Below are positions 1-7,189 of a stretch of 64,000 nt of DNA, piece after piece. The position numbers and the translations under genes were made by a program. Position 1 is the stretch's first letter. Every line of letters starts with the position of its first letter. Below the pieces are notes generated by a model. That model searched no databases. It was not told where the DNA came from and worked only from the letters and a program-made list of their open reading frames with translations. The stretch spans positions 124,001-188,000 of the forward strand of contig LVAE01000016.1 of NCBI GenBank assembly GCA_001603905.1, read 5' to 3'. This stretch comes from Fibrobacterales bacterium Fibro_02 (GTDB taxonomy: Bacteria > Fibrobacterota > Fibrobacteria > Fibrobacterales > Fibrobacteraceae).

Positions 1-1471
1 CGGGAGTGTCCTTGTTGAAGTGGTCGCGGATGATTTCCAGTGTGTCGGCGAGACTCGAAAGGAAGATGCCCGTGGGGAAAAGCCCTGTGGCTTCCATGAT
101 CTTGATGAGTCCGTCGAGGCTCGTGGCGCGGCTTGCGGCGCGGTTCAGTTCCTGCGATAAGGTCTGCTGCAGTTCGGCGTCGAGGCCAGGAAGCTTCACG
201 CCCTGGAATGCCTTGCGTGCTTCGATTCCCTTCTTGTCGAAATAGAGCTCGTTCAGAAGGAGAAGGTCTTTCTTGAGGTCTTGGTATTGCTGGTAGTTCA
301 GTGAAGAAATCCCTTGCAAGACCGAAGCGGGGTACTTGTGCTTGGACGGCTTGATGGCGATGAATTCTTCGAGAAGGTTTGCCAGCGGAACGTTCGCCGG
401 TGCAATCGGATTGTTGACGGTGTCGTAGTATTCCTGGAATTCCGCGCGCATCTTGCGGACATCCTGTTCCAGGACACTGCGGTCGGCTTGCGGGAAACTG
501 CGGAAAGCGGGTTTCCAGGCTTCCTTGAAGGCACGGCCGGAAACGGCTCGGCGGTGAACCACGAGAACCTTTTGTCCCTTGGCGACGGAATCGGCTACGA
601 TGTTTGCGGCAACCTTCATCTTGTCAGTGCCGGGGAGCGCTTGGATGGCGTAGGCTTTCGCCTGGTCGTTCAGGGCGTCGACAATGACCTTGTCTGTATG
701 CGAATCCGTGGTGTAAAGGAAATGGTGGTCTGCAGGCGAGAACACCTTGTCAAAATTCTGTTCTTCGAAAAGGGATTCCTGCGTCTGGAAACCGTCTTCG
801 CTGAAAAGGGAGGCGAGTGCCGGATTGGCGTTGATCGTCTTGTCCTGGAATCCCAGGGCCATGCGTTTCTTGAGGAGCAGCTGGTCTGTGTTGAAGAAAC
901 TGAGACAGAGGCCGTGGCGCGTGAATTTCCAGTTGCGGTTGCTTGCAATCGCCTTTTCAAAAAGTGAAAAGTAGAGAAGCAGGCTGAACTTGCCGTTGAT
1001 GACCGCGTCTTCGGCGGTGGGAAGCGTCACGGAATCCTTGAGGCGTTCGCGGAGGATGACGTTCTCGATGGGGGTGCGCTTCGAAATCTGTAGCGTCTTT
1101 TGGACGGGGTCGGCATCCAGGGGAATGAGCAGGCTCGGGGCGAGCGCGTTGCCGTCCCACTTCAAGAAACCGAGGACCAGGTAGAGGTCTGTCTCGCCGA
1201 AATCTTCAAGCTTGTTGCGGAGAACCGCCGTCATCGCGTCAATGGCGGTTATCTTTTGCTGAGCCGTAAAGTTGGCTGAAACCTGGAAGAACGATTCTAG
1301 CGGAAGGGGACCCTTGGCCTGGAGCCATTTTTCAAAGAACAGGTCACCGGCTTCCATGACAAGGGGAGACTGGAAGTCGTTCTTGGTGGCAAAATTGAGG
1401 AGACGGTCCTTGGTATCAAAGAGGGCCGCTTCTTGCCTTATTTTAGCAACAACAGCGGATGGCGATGACAT
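1..1471 (-). CDS. DUF4011/superfamily I helicase-like protein, N-terminal part (partial)
   Basis: The reverse strand is open for 490 codons from the ATG at 1471 to the window edge, so only the N-terminal part is visible. The layout resembles large DUF4011-type helicase-like proteins: an N-terminal domain, then a P-loop region followed by a segment like helicase motif Ia (KGQKVLVVHRR). The P-loop is degenerate: the expected GPPGTGKS reads ALPGTDKM near residues 278-285, so the second glycine is Asp283 and the Ser/Thr is Met285, while Lys284 remains. Nucleotide binding may be weak or lost. The gene lies 44 bp downstream of gluQ in the same direction. No Shine-Dalgarno is visible, but a TATATTC box lies 5 nt before the ATG. 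The family assignment is by eye and moderate; the open frame is certain. Confidence 0.6.
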   Translation of the reverse strand, partial: MSSPSAVVAKIRQEAALFDTKDRLLNFATKNDFQSPLVMEAGDLFFEKWLQAKGPLPLESFFQVSANFTAQQKITAIDAMTAVLRNKLEDFGETDLYLVLGFLKWDGNALAPSLLIPLDADPVQKTLQISKRTPIENVILRERLKDSVTLPTAEDAVINGKFSLLLYFSLFEKAIASNRNWKFTRHGLCLSFFNTDQLLLKKRMALGFQDKTINANPALASLFSEDGFQTQESLFEEQNFDKVFSPADHHFLYTTDSHTDKVIVDALNDQAKAYAIQALPGTDKMKVAANIVADSVAKGQKVLVVHRRAVSGRAFKEAWKPAFRSFPQADRSVLEQDVRKMRAEFQEYYDTVNNPIAPANVPLANLLEEFIAIKPSKHKYPASVLQGISSLNYQQYQDLKKDLLLLNELYFDKKGIEARKAFQGVKLPGLDAELQQTLSQELNRAASRATSLDGLIKIMEATGLFPTGIFLSSLADTLEIIRDHFNKDTP

Positions 1472-1476
1472 ACCCT

Positions 1477-1483
1477 GAATATA
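1477..1483 (-). promoter_or_regulatory. TAnnTTTG-like -7/-10 box, helicase-like gene
   Basis: TATATTC on the reverse strand ends 5 nt before the ATG at 1471. There is no Shine-Dalgarno sequence, so a leaderless start is possible. Confidence 0.35.
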
Positions 1484-1515
1484 CTTATTTTTCGAGGGGA
1501 TGAACGGGGTGGTTG

Positions 1516-2412
1516 CTATAAAGTACGGATGATTTGTCCAAGTGCGTCTTCCAGGGGCGTGGGGGAGTCGCTCTCCTGGAGCCCGGCCTTGAAAAGTACC
1601 CTTCCGAACAGGGCTTCGGGAGAGATTCCTGCCTCCTTGTCTTGGCGGAGGCTGTGGGCGTGTTCACGCTTGGAAAGCTTCTTGCCGGTAGTGTCGACGA
1701 TAAGGGGGTGGTGCAGGTACAGGGGGCGCGTATAGGCGGGAACCTGGAGCGAGGCGTCGCCTGTACAGGCTTCTGCAATCATCTGCGAAAGGGCAATCTG
1801 GCGGGCGGTGGAACTGAGGATGTCCTCGCCGCGGACAATGTGCGTGATTTGTTGCGTGAGGTCATCGATGCAGACGGCGAATTGGTAGGTCCAGAAACCG
1901 TCGCGGTCACGGATCGGGAAGTCGCCACATTGCTGCTTCGGGTTTTCGTGGAAGTCTCCGAGACGCTCGTCACGCCAGTCTATTACTTTGTCTGAAATCG
2001 CGATGCGAAGGTTGTGCGGTTCGCTGCAGGGGAGGGGCTGCGCGCTGCATTTTCCCTGATAGATGACTTCGCCGGTTTCGCTACGCGGATTTTCGGCGAG
2101 GAGCTGCTTGCGGCTGCAGGTGCAAGGGTAGACGAATCCCTTGGCGACGAGCTTTTCGAGGATCTTCTGGAAAAAGTCAAAGTGACTGCTTTGGATGCTT
2201 TGGCTGTCGTACTTGAAGCCTAGCCAGGCAAGGTCTTCGTAGATGCTGTCGATGTATTCCTTGCGGGCGCGACCCTGGTCGTGGTCCTCGATGCGCAAGT
2301 GCACCTTCAGGTTCCATTTCTTTGCTGCGGCCCACACGTAAAGGGCGGAAAGCAGGTGCCCTTCGTGGAGGTAGCCCGTAGGGCTCGGTGCAAAACGGAT
2401 GGTTCCGGACAT
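1516..2412 (-). CDS. gluQ: Glutamyl-Q tRNA(Asp) synthetase
   Basis: This 298-residue protein is the truncated GluRS paralogue that attaches glutamate to queuosine at the wobble base of tRNA(Asp). It has the class I HIGH-like motif HEGH at residues 16-19, the KLSKR loop in the second half, and a zinc site of the GluQ type (CTC followed by Y-x3-C). It lacks a GluRS anticodon-binding domain, and the length fits GluQ. The frame stays open upstream of 2412, but the extra N-terminus would be translated from a dispersed palindrome; the conserved family start (MSGTIRFAPSPTG) is at 2412. It is divergent from the M16 lipoprotein gene and lies upstream of the helicase-like gene. Confidence 0.9.
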   Translation of the reverse strand: MSGTIRFAPSPTGYLHEGHLLSALYVWAAAKKWNLKVHLRIEDHDQGRARKEYIDSIYEDLAWLGFKYDSQSIQSSHFDFFQKILEKLVAKGFVYPCTCSRKQLLAENPRSETGEVIYQGKCSAQPLPCSEPHNLRIAISDKVIDWRDERLGDFHENPKQQCGDFPIRDRDGFWTYQFAVCIDDLTQQITHIVRGEDILSSTARQIALSQMIAEACTGDASLQVPAYTRPLYLHHPLIVDTTGKKLSKREHAHSLRQDKEAGISPEALFGRVLFKAGLQESDSPTPLEDALGQIIRTL

Positions 2413-2416
2413 GTGG

Positions 2417-2425
2417 GAAAATGTA
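2417..2425 (-). promoter_or_regulatory. TAnnTTTG-like box, gluQ
   Basis: TACATTTTC on the reverse strand ends 4 nt before the gluQ ATG. No Shine-Dalgarno sequence is present. Confidence 0.3.
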
Positions 2426-2451
2426 GAAAATAGTAGGTTGTGGTTTGTATA

Positions 2452-2536
2452 GTCATCCTGGAGGAAGTGTAACGACCGACGGGATCCAAAAGGGATGTTA
2501 TTCGATGGATCCCCTTCGCTTCGCTCCGAGGATGAC
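2452..2536. repeat. Dispersed imperfect palindrome with GTCATCCT/AGGATGAC ends
   Basis: The element starts with GTCATCCTGGAG and ends with CTCCGAGGATGAC, and has internal GGGATCC and GGATCCCC arms. It lies between the divergent gluQ and M16 genes. A related complete copy is at 55601-55662 and a half copy at 12751-12772. It is non-coding and resembles the REP/BIME-type extragenic palindromes of other bacteria. Confidence 0.7.
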
Positions 2537-2574
2537 TTCATCGAGGCAGTCGTCCTGGAGTTCCATTTTTTTTC

Positions 2575-2581
2575 TATTTTG
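2575..2581 (+). promoter_or_regulatory. TAnnTTTG-like box, M16 lipoprotein gene
   Basis: TATTTTG ends 7 nt before the ATG at 2589. No Shine-Dalgarno sequence is seen. Confidence 0.35.
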
Positions 2582-2588
2582 ACAGACG

Positions 2589-4169
2589 ATGAAAATGTCA
2601 AGATTTTTGCATATTGCCTTTAGCGGCTTTTTTGCTGTAGGGCTTATGGCGTGTTCGGGTTCGCCGGAGCCGCAGACGGAACCCGTTACTTCCGCTGCCT
2701 CGGCGGATACGGTGTCGGCCCCTGTTGCAGAACAGGTCGTGGCGGACTCGGTGGCGAAGGCTGAAACCCCGGCGGTGCCCGCAAGCTACAAGGATATCGT
2801 GTTTCCGGAATTTCGCTATGTGGCTCCCTATCCGAAGGATTTCCGTGTCGAAATTGCTCCTGGGATTGCGGGCTACATCGTAAGTGACCGTAGCCTTCCG
2901 CTGGTGAATTTTACAGTTTACTTTGAGCAGCCGCATGTGCCGATGGTCCTGAAGGATGAGGCGGCAAGTTCCATGGTGGGTAGTATGCTGCGTCGTGGCG
3001 GTGGTGGCGGTTTTTCGGCCCGAGCCCTTGACGATTCTTTGGAATTTATCAGTGCGGGCCTGAGTTCGTCGGTCGGGACCTTCACATCGACTTTTGACAT
3101 AGACTGCCTTTCGAAGGATTTTGACAATATGCTTGCCTTGGCGAAACAGGTGCTCACGGCCCCCGCCTTTGACAAGGAACAGCTTGAGATTTTGCGGGCG
3201 AATTTCCTGACTGCTTATGACCGCCGTTACGATACTCCGGCGAAGGTGCTTTCGGCGCTCCGTTCCAAGGTGAACTATGCCCCGAATCCGAGGTTGTGGG
3301 ATGCCAACGCGGAGGAGTACAAGAAGGTTTCCGTTGCCGACGTGAAACGCTTGTCCCAGGGAGTGTATTCTTCGAACCGGATCGTGTTTGCGCTTTCGGG
3401 CGATGTGGATCGGGATTCCGCTGTCACGAAACTCAAGGAATTCTTCGAAGGCTGGAAAATTGCGGTCGGTGCGGCGGACTCTTCGGCAAAGAAGAAGGCG
3501 GCGAAACCCACGGTGGCAGAACCGCAGCCGCTTTCGTTCTTGCGCAAGCCTGGCATCTACGTGGTGGACAAGGACATTACGCAGGCGAATATCTCGATGA
3601 ACCAGCCGTTCGTGAAGAGACCGCACGAGGATTACTACCCGGCGGCTGTCGCGAGTTTCATTCTGGGGGGCGGAAGTTTCACGAGCCGCCTGATGAACCG
3701 TGTGCGCAGTGACGAAGGCCTTGCCTATAGCGTGTATAGCTCCGTCGGCAACGACTACCACGATACGGCCTTGGTGACGATTGCCTTGCAAACCAAGGTG
3801 GAGTCGGTTGATTTTGCGTTGAAGCTGATTCGCGAGGTAGTGCAGGAATTTGCCGAAAAAGGCCCCACCGAAGAAGAACTTTCGCAGGCGAAAAAGTCGC
3901 TGATCGAAAGCCTCCCGAGCCTATTTGATAGTCCCGAAGCGACCGCGACGATTTTTGCGCGGGGTGAATTGATTGGAAAGACCTTCGACCACTACTTGGA
4001 TTACGTCAAGGAAATCAACGCCGTGACGGCAGACCAGGTGAAGGCGATGACCAAGAAGTATTTTGACATGGACAAGATGACAGTCTCGATTGTGGCGCCC
4101 GTGGCGAAACTGGAAGCCTTGAAGCCGTTTACGGTGGTTCCGCTTGATAGTCTGGAGTTCAGGGACTGA
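2589..4169 (+). CDS. M16 family (insulinase-like) lipoprotein, non-catalytic subunit type
   Basis: This 526-residue protein has a lipoprotein signal peptide with lipobox LMAC and a Pro/Ala/Thr-rich linker, followed by two M16 domains. In the first domain the zinc motif HxxEH is absent; its position reads GSMLRRGGGG, so it should not be a metallopeptidase on its own. The second domain keeps the Arg...Tyr pair (RSDEGLAYS) that heterodimeric M16B enzymes carry on the non-zinc subunit. The catalytic partner is usually adjacent; here the only zinc-type M16 is at 56718-58181, which instead lacks that Tyr. The stop overlaps the next start (TGATG). Confidence 0.85.
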   Translation: MKMSRFLHIAFSGFFAVGLMACSGSPEPQTEPVTSAASADTVSAPVAEQVVADSVAKAETPAVPASYKDIVFPEFRYVAPYPKDFRVEIAPGIAGYIVSDRSLPLVNFTVYFEQPHVPMVLKDEAASSMVGSMLRRGGGGGFSARALDDSLEFISAGLSSSVGTFTSTFDIDCLSKDFDNMLALAKQVLTAPAFDKEQLEILRANFLTAYDRRYDTPAKVLSALRSKVNYAPNPRLWDANAEEYKKVSVADVKRLSQGVYSSNRIVFALSGDVDRDSAVTKLKEFFEGWKIAVGAADSSAKKKAAKPTVAEPQPLSFLRKPGIYVVDKDITQANISMNQPFVKRPHEDYYPAAVASFILGGGSFTSRLMNRVRSDEGLAYSVYSSVGNDYHDTALVTIALQTKVESVDFALKLIREVVQEFAEKGPTEEELSQAKKSLIESLPSLFDSPEATATIFARGELIGKTFDHYLDYVKEINAVTADQVKAMTKKYFDMDKMTVSIVAPVAKLEALKPFTVVPLDSLEFRD

Positions 4170-5230
4170 TGTTGCGTCTTGCTCGACAGGTGATGTTTGT
4201 TGCCGTTGCGATGCTTTTCTGTGCCGCGGTGTCTTTTGCTACGGATAATGCCGTGCAGGATGTTTTGGCGGACTCGCTTATTAATCGGCACCTCCATGAA
4301 AAACTCCGCCAAAAGCTGGGTAACGAAGACGACTTGCGTGCGCTCTGCTCGGGTCTCAAGATCTGCATGGACATTGACTACGAAGGCTGTTTCGAAGAAG
4401 ACAAGAAACCTTGGCCGCACCACAAGTACGACAAGGAATTCTGCGGTGTCTTCAAGGAAGTGGAAAAACGCGGCTTTTTGCCTGATCCTAATGTCACGAT
4501 GGCGGCGGAAGTCTATGCAAGGCTTGGCAGACGTTATCGTGCGATCTATGTGAACGAGGGAACGCTTCCGCTGAACGAAAGTGTCATCAAGTACCTGTTT
4601 GACAATATGCCCTTTACGGCGCAGCTGATCAACGCCTACTTGGACGAAAACTACACGCTTGAGTATACGCATCCGAACAGGCGTTTCTTTAACGGAAGCA
4701 ACGGTCGCAGCCTTTCCGGGGAATTCTACTGGGCCCTGCAGGATAGCGCCGGAAAACGGCTCGGGATGCGCAACCTGTTCTTCGGTTACGGCCATGCGCA
4801 TGTGCTCAAGTGGCAGTTGCACGGAACGGCAATCGCGTATCTGGACATGGATCCCCTTCCGGGAAACAAACTTAAGTACAAATTAACTGCCATCGTGTTT
4901 CCGGCGAATTCGGTGCTCAATTCCATTATGCAAATGAAAGTGTTCCGGAGTGTCGTGAACAGCAAGATTGACCATATTGTCGATGATATCAAGAAGGCTT
5001 CCAAGATGTACTTTAGCGGCAATAAGGAACCGATGCTGAAGAGTGCAGCCCTGAAATCTTCCGAGAATGTACAGTACGTGTTGGATTTTGAAGAAGTGGT
5101 CAACGGTGCCCATTGGGAGCTGGGCGACTTTGAACGTTTGCAGAAGGCCCGCAAGGAAAAGCGCAAGCAGGATATGCAGGCTGTGCCCATCATGGTAGAC
5201 GACAATCAAATAATCAAGGACAAGAAATGA
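4169..5230 (+). CDS. Exported protein of unknown function
   Basis: This 353-residue protein begins with a signal peptide (hydrophobic residues about 8-24, ending near SFA). I do not recognise a family. It has several cysteines in the first third (CSGLKIC, CFEED, CGVF), an aromatic Gly-rich central segment (FFGYGHAH), and a charged, Lys-rich C-terminus. It overlaps the M16 gene before it by one base and the methyltransferase after it by 4 bp, so the three genes are probably co-transcribed. It is likely periplasmic or associated with the outer membrane. Confidence 0.8.
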   Translation: MLRLARQVMFVAVAMLFCAAVSFATDNAVQDVLADSLINRHLHEKLRQKLGNEDDLRALCSGLKICMDIDYEGCFEEDKKPWPHHKYDKEFCGVFKEVEKRGFLPDPNVTMAAEVYARLGRRYRAIYVNEGTLPLNESVIKYLFDNMPFTAQLINAYLDENYTLEYTHPNRRFFNGSNGRSLSGEFYWALQDSAGKRLGMRNLFFGYGHAHVLKWQLHGTAIAYLDMDPLPGNKLKYKLTAIVFPANSVLNSIMQMKVFRSVVNSKIDHIVDDIKKASKMYFSGNKEPMLKSAALKSSENVQYVLDFEEVVNGAHWELGDFERLQKARKEKRKQDMQAVPIMVDDNQIIKDKK

Positions 5231-5886
5231 GCGAAGAAAGAGAATCGATGGAATCCCTGTTGGCGCGCGTAACGGAACGCCGCCGCGAACTTTTGACATC
5301 TGTGGTGGATCGTCGCACAAGGCATTTTTGCATGGTGCTGGAAGACCTGTTCGATCCGCACAACATTTCTGCCGTGATTCGCACCGCCGAAGTCTTTGGT
5401 CTCCAGGATGTACACATTATTGAAGAGGACAACGCCTATAGCGTGAACAAGTCCATTCTGAAGGGGTCCTACAAGTGGATGAGCCTGTACCTTTACAAGA
5501 AGCGCATGCTCTGCATGGAAAAGCTGCGTGCGAAGGGCTACAAGATTGCCGTGGCGAGCACCAACACGACCAACTCCGTTCTGGATCTGGATTTAAGCCA
5601 GCCGACGGCTTTCTACCTGGGTAGCGAATTCCACGGGAACCATCCCGATACGCTCGCCCATGCTGATTACGAGTTTAAGCTCCCGCAGTACGGCATTACC
5701 GAATCGATGAACGTGTCGGTGGCCGGTGGCGTGCTGATGACCTACCTCGACGTATTTATGCAGAAGGAAGGTCGCGAGAAGTTCCTGCTCAAGAAGGAAG
5801 AACGCGATGCCCTGCTCTGGGACTGGCTCGACCGCCATGTAAACGGCATCGAGAACAACAGCCCCATTACGCGTGTGGAAGAATAA
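5227..5886 (+). CDS. trmH: SpoU/TrmH family RNA 2'-O-methyltransferase
   Basis: This 219-residue SPOUT enzyme transfers a methyl group from S-adenosylmethionine to a ribose 2'-OH, most likely G18 of tRNA. Motif 1 contains the catalytic Arg (HNISAVIRTAEVFG), motif 2 is YLGSEFHG and motif 3 is MNVSVAGGVLMT, which together form the trefoil-knot cofactor site. The N-terminal arm (RRELLTSVVDRRTR) and the length match TrmH more than the larger RlmB type, but the substrate cannot be fixed from sequence alone. It overlaps the preceding unknown gene by 4 bp (ATGA) and is followed by a terminator. Confidence 0.8.
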   Translation: MSEERESMESLLARVTERRRELLTSVVDRRTRHFCMVLEDLFDPHNISAVIRTAEVFGLQDVHIIEEDNAYSVNKSILKGSYKWMSLYLYKKRMLCMEKLRAKGYKIAVASTNTTNSVLDLDLSQPTAFYLGSEFHGNHPDTLAHADYEFKLPQYGITESMNVSVAGGVLMTYLDVFMQKEGREKFLLKKEERDALLWDWLDRHVNGIENNSPITRVEE

Positions 5887-5924
5887 ACCGTCTATCCCGT
5901 TCGCAAAAACCTATTTCTAGCCTC

Positions 5925-5952
5925 AAAGCCCCCTTTTTAGAGGGCTTTTTTT
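5925..5952 (+). terminator. Rho-independent terminator after trmH
   Basis: AAAGCCC and GGGCTTT arms enclose a short loop and run directly into a T tract. Confidence 0.8.
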
Positions 5953-5973
5953 CTGCGCTATATACAAAAATGC

Positions 5974-5980
5974 TAGATTG
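5974..5980 (+). promoter_or_regulatory. TAnnTTTG-like box, MCE gene
   Basis: TAGATTG lies 8 nt before the ATG at 5989. No Shine-Dalgarno sequence is visible. Confidence 0.35.
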
Positions 5981-5988
5981 AAGCTCAA

Positions 5989-6909
5989 ATGAAAAAGTAT
6001 ACGGCTCTTTATTTTTCAGTCGGCCTAGTGGTCATACTGGCCCTTATCATTCTTGTTTTCGGAATTTTCTTTTTGAACGAGAAGGATCCACGGGAAACGT
6101 TTAATACTTTCCATCTCCGTTTTACCCAGGTGAGCACGCTCGTTTTGGACGACCCCGTCAAGGTAAACGGCGTGAAGCTCGGAAAGGTCGAGGCCATTGA
6201 GCTCTCGGGGCACCGTGTGGTGGTGACCATCCGCCTGCGTACCGACGTGAAGATTCCGAAGGATTCTGAAATCCGTGTGCAGAATATCGGCATTATGGGT
6301 GAACGCCAGATCGGCATTATCCTGGGCGATCAGACAGACTACTTTGCACCGGGCGATACCATTACCGGCCAGTTCGATGCGGGTATTGCCGAGGCGATCG
6401 GCCTTGCGGGCGAACTTTGCGACAGCACCAAGGTGCTTCTGGAATCGGTGAAGCACGCCCTGAACCAGACAATCGTGAATCCAGAGTTCCAGGAAAGGTT
6501 CAAGACCCTGCTCGTGAAAGCGGAAACCCTGGAAGACCGTGCCATTACCATGCTGAATACGACGGACCCGCAGCTCAAGAAGAGCCTGCAAGGGCTGAAC
6601 CAGGTGGTGGTGAAGGTCGACAGCCTGATTGACGGGGTGAAACCTCCCATCGACAATATGTTCGCCAATACCGATAAGGTGATGAGCGATGCCGACAAGC
6701 TGATCGGCGAACTCGAGGGCGTAACGAACCATTTGGATGAACTGATCGTCAAGGTTCAGACGAAGATTGAATCCAAGGACAATACGGTCGGCATCTTGCT
6801 GAACGACAGGACCTTGCATGACGATTTGGTGAAGACGGTGCACTCGGCGGATAGCTTGGTACGCGTTATCCTGCACGACGGTCTCGATATCAATGTGGAT
6901 TTGTTCTGA
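5989..6909 (+). CDS. MCE/MlaD family lipid-transport protein
   Basis: This 306-residue protein has one N-terminal transmembrane helix (residues about 7-29) and then an MCE domain (about 40-115; signature DDPVKVNGVKLGKVEAIEL). The C-terminus is long and helical, rich in Leu, Asp and Val. MCE proteins form rings that carry phospholipid or other lipids between inner and outer membrane, usually with a permease (MlaE) and ATPase (MlaF). Neither is in this window. The next gene, HPr, starts 7 bp after the stop, an unusual partner for MCE. Confidence 0.85.
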   Translation: MKKYTALYFSVGLVVILALIILVFGIFFLNEKDPRETFNTFHLRFTQVSTLVLDDPVKVNGVKLGKVEAIELSGHRVVVTIRLRTDVKIPKDSEIRVQNIGIMGERQIGIILGDQTDYFAPGDTITGQFDAGIAEAIGLAGELCDSTKVLLESVKHALNQTIVNPEFQERFKTLLVKAETLEDRAITMLNTTDPQLKKSLQGLNQVVVKVDSLIDGVKPPIDNMFANTDKVMSDADKLIGELEGVTNHLDELIVKVQTKIESKDNTVGILLNDRTLHDDLVKTVHSADSLVRVILHDGLDINVDLF

Positions 6910-6916
6910 GGAAAAA

Positions 6917-7189
6917 ATGATAGAGAAAACACTGGTGGTGACAAACAAGTTGGGAATTCACGCTAGGCCGGCCGGAATGATCGTCGATATTACCGGTCAG
7001 GCGAAAAGCGACATCTCGATTGTGTTCGAAGGCTCCAAGGCAAATGCAAAGAGCATCTTGAATGTGATGATGCTCGCCATTCCCGCTGGCTCCGAAGTCA
7101 AGTTCGAGATAGACGGCGAAGATGAAGAAAGCGTGGCTTCTCAGCTGGAAAGTCTGTTCAATGACCACTTCAACGAAGAACCCTGCTAG
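6917..7189 (+). CDS. ptsH: Phosphocarrier protein HPr
   Basis: This 90-residue protein relays phosphate from Enzyme I. The active-site histidine is His15 (GIHARPA), exactly the classical position, and Ser46 (AKSIL) is the regulatory serine phosphorylated by HPr kinase in other bacteria. The start at 6917 was chosen because it is preceded by GAGGAAAA and places these residues correctly; the frame is open a little further upstream inside the MCE gene. It overlaps ptsI by 29 bp. No EIIA, EIIB or EIIC gene is present in the window. Confidence 0.93.
   Translation: MIEKTLVVTNKLGIHARPAGMIVDITGQAKSDISIVFEGSKANAKSILNVMMLAIPAGSEVKFEIDGEDEESVASQLESLFNDHFNEEPC

Noticed and set aside
2413-2601. N-terminal extension of gluQ
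   Set aside because: The extra residues are the translation of a dispersed palindrome; the conserved N-terminus starts at 2412.
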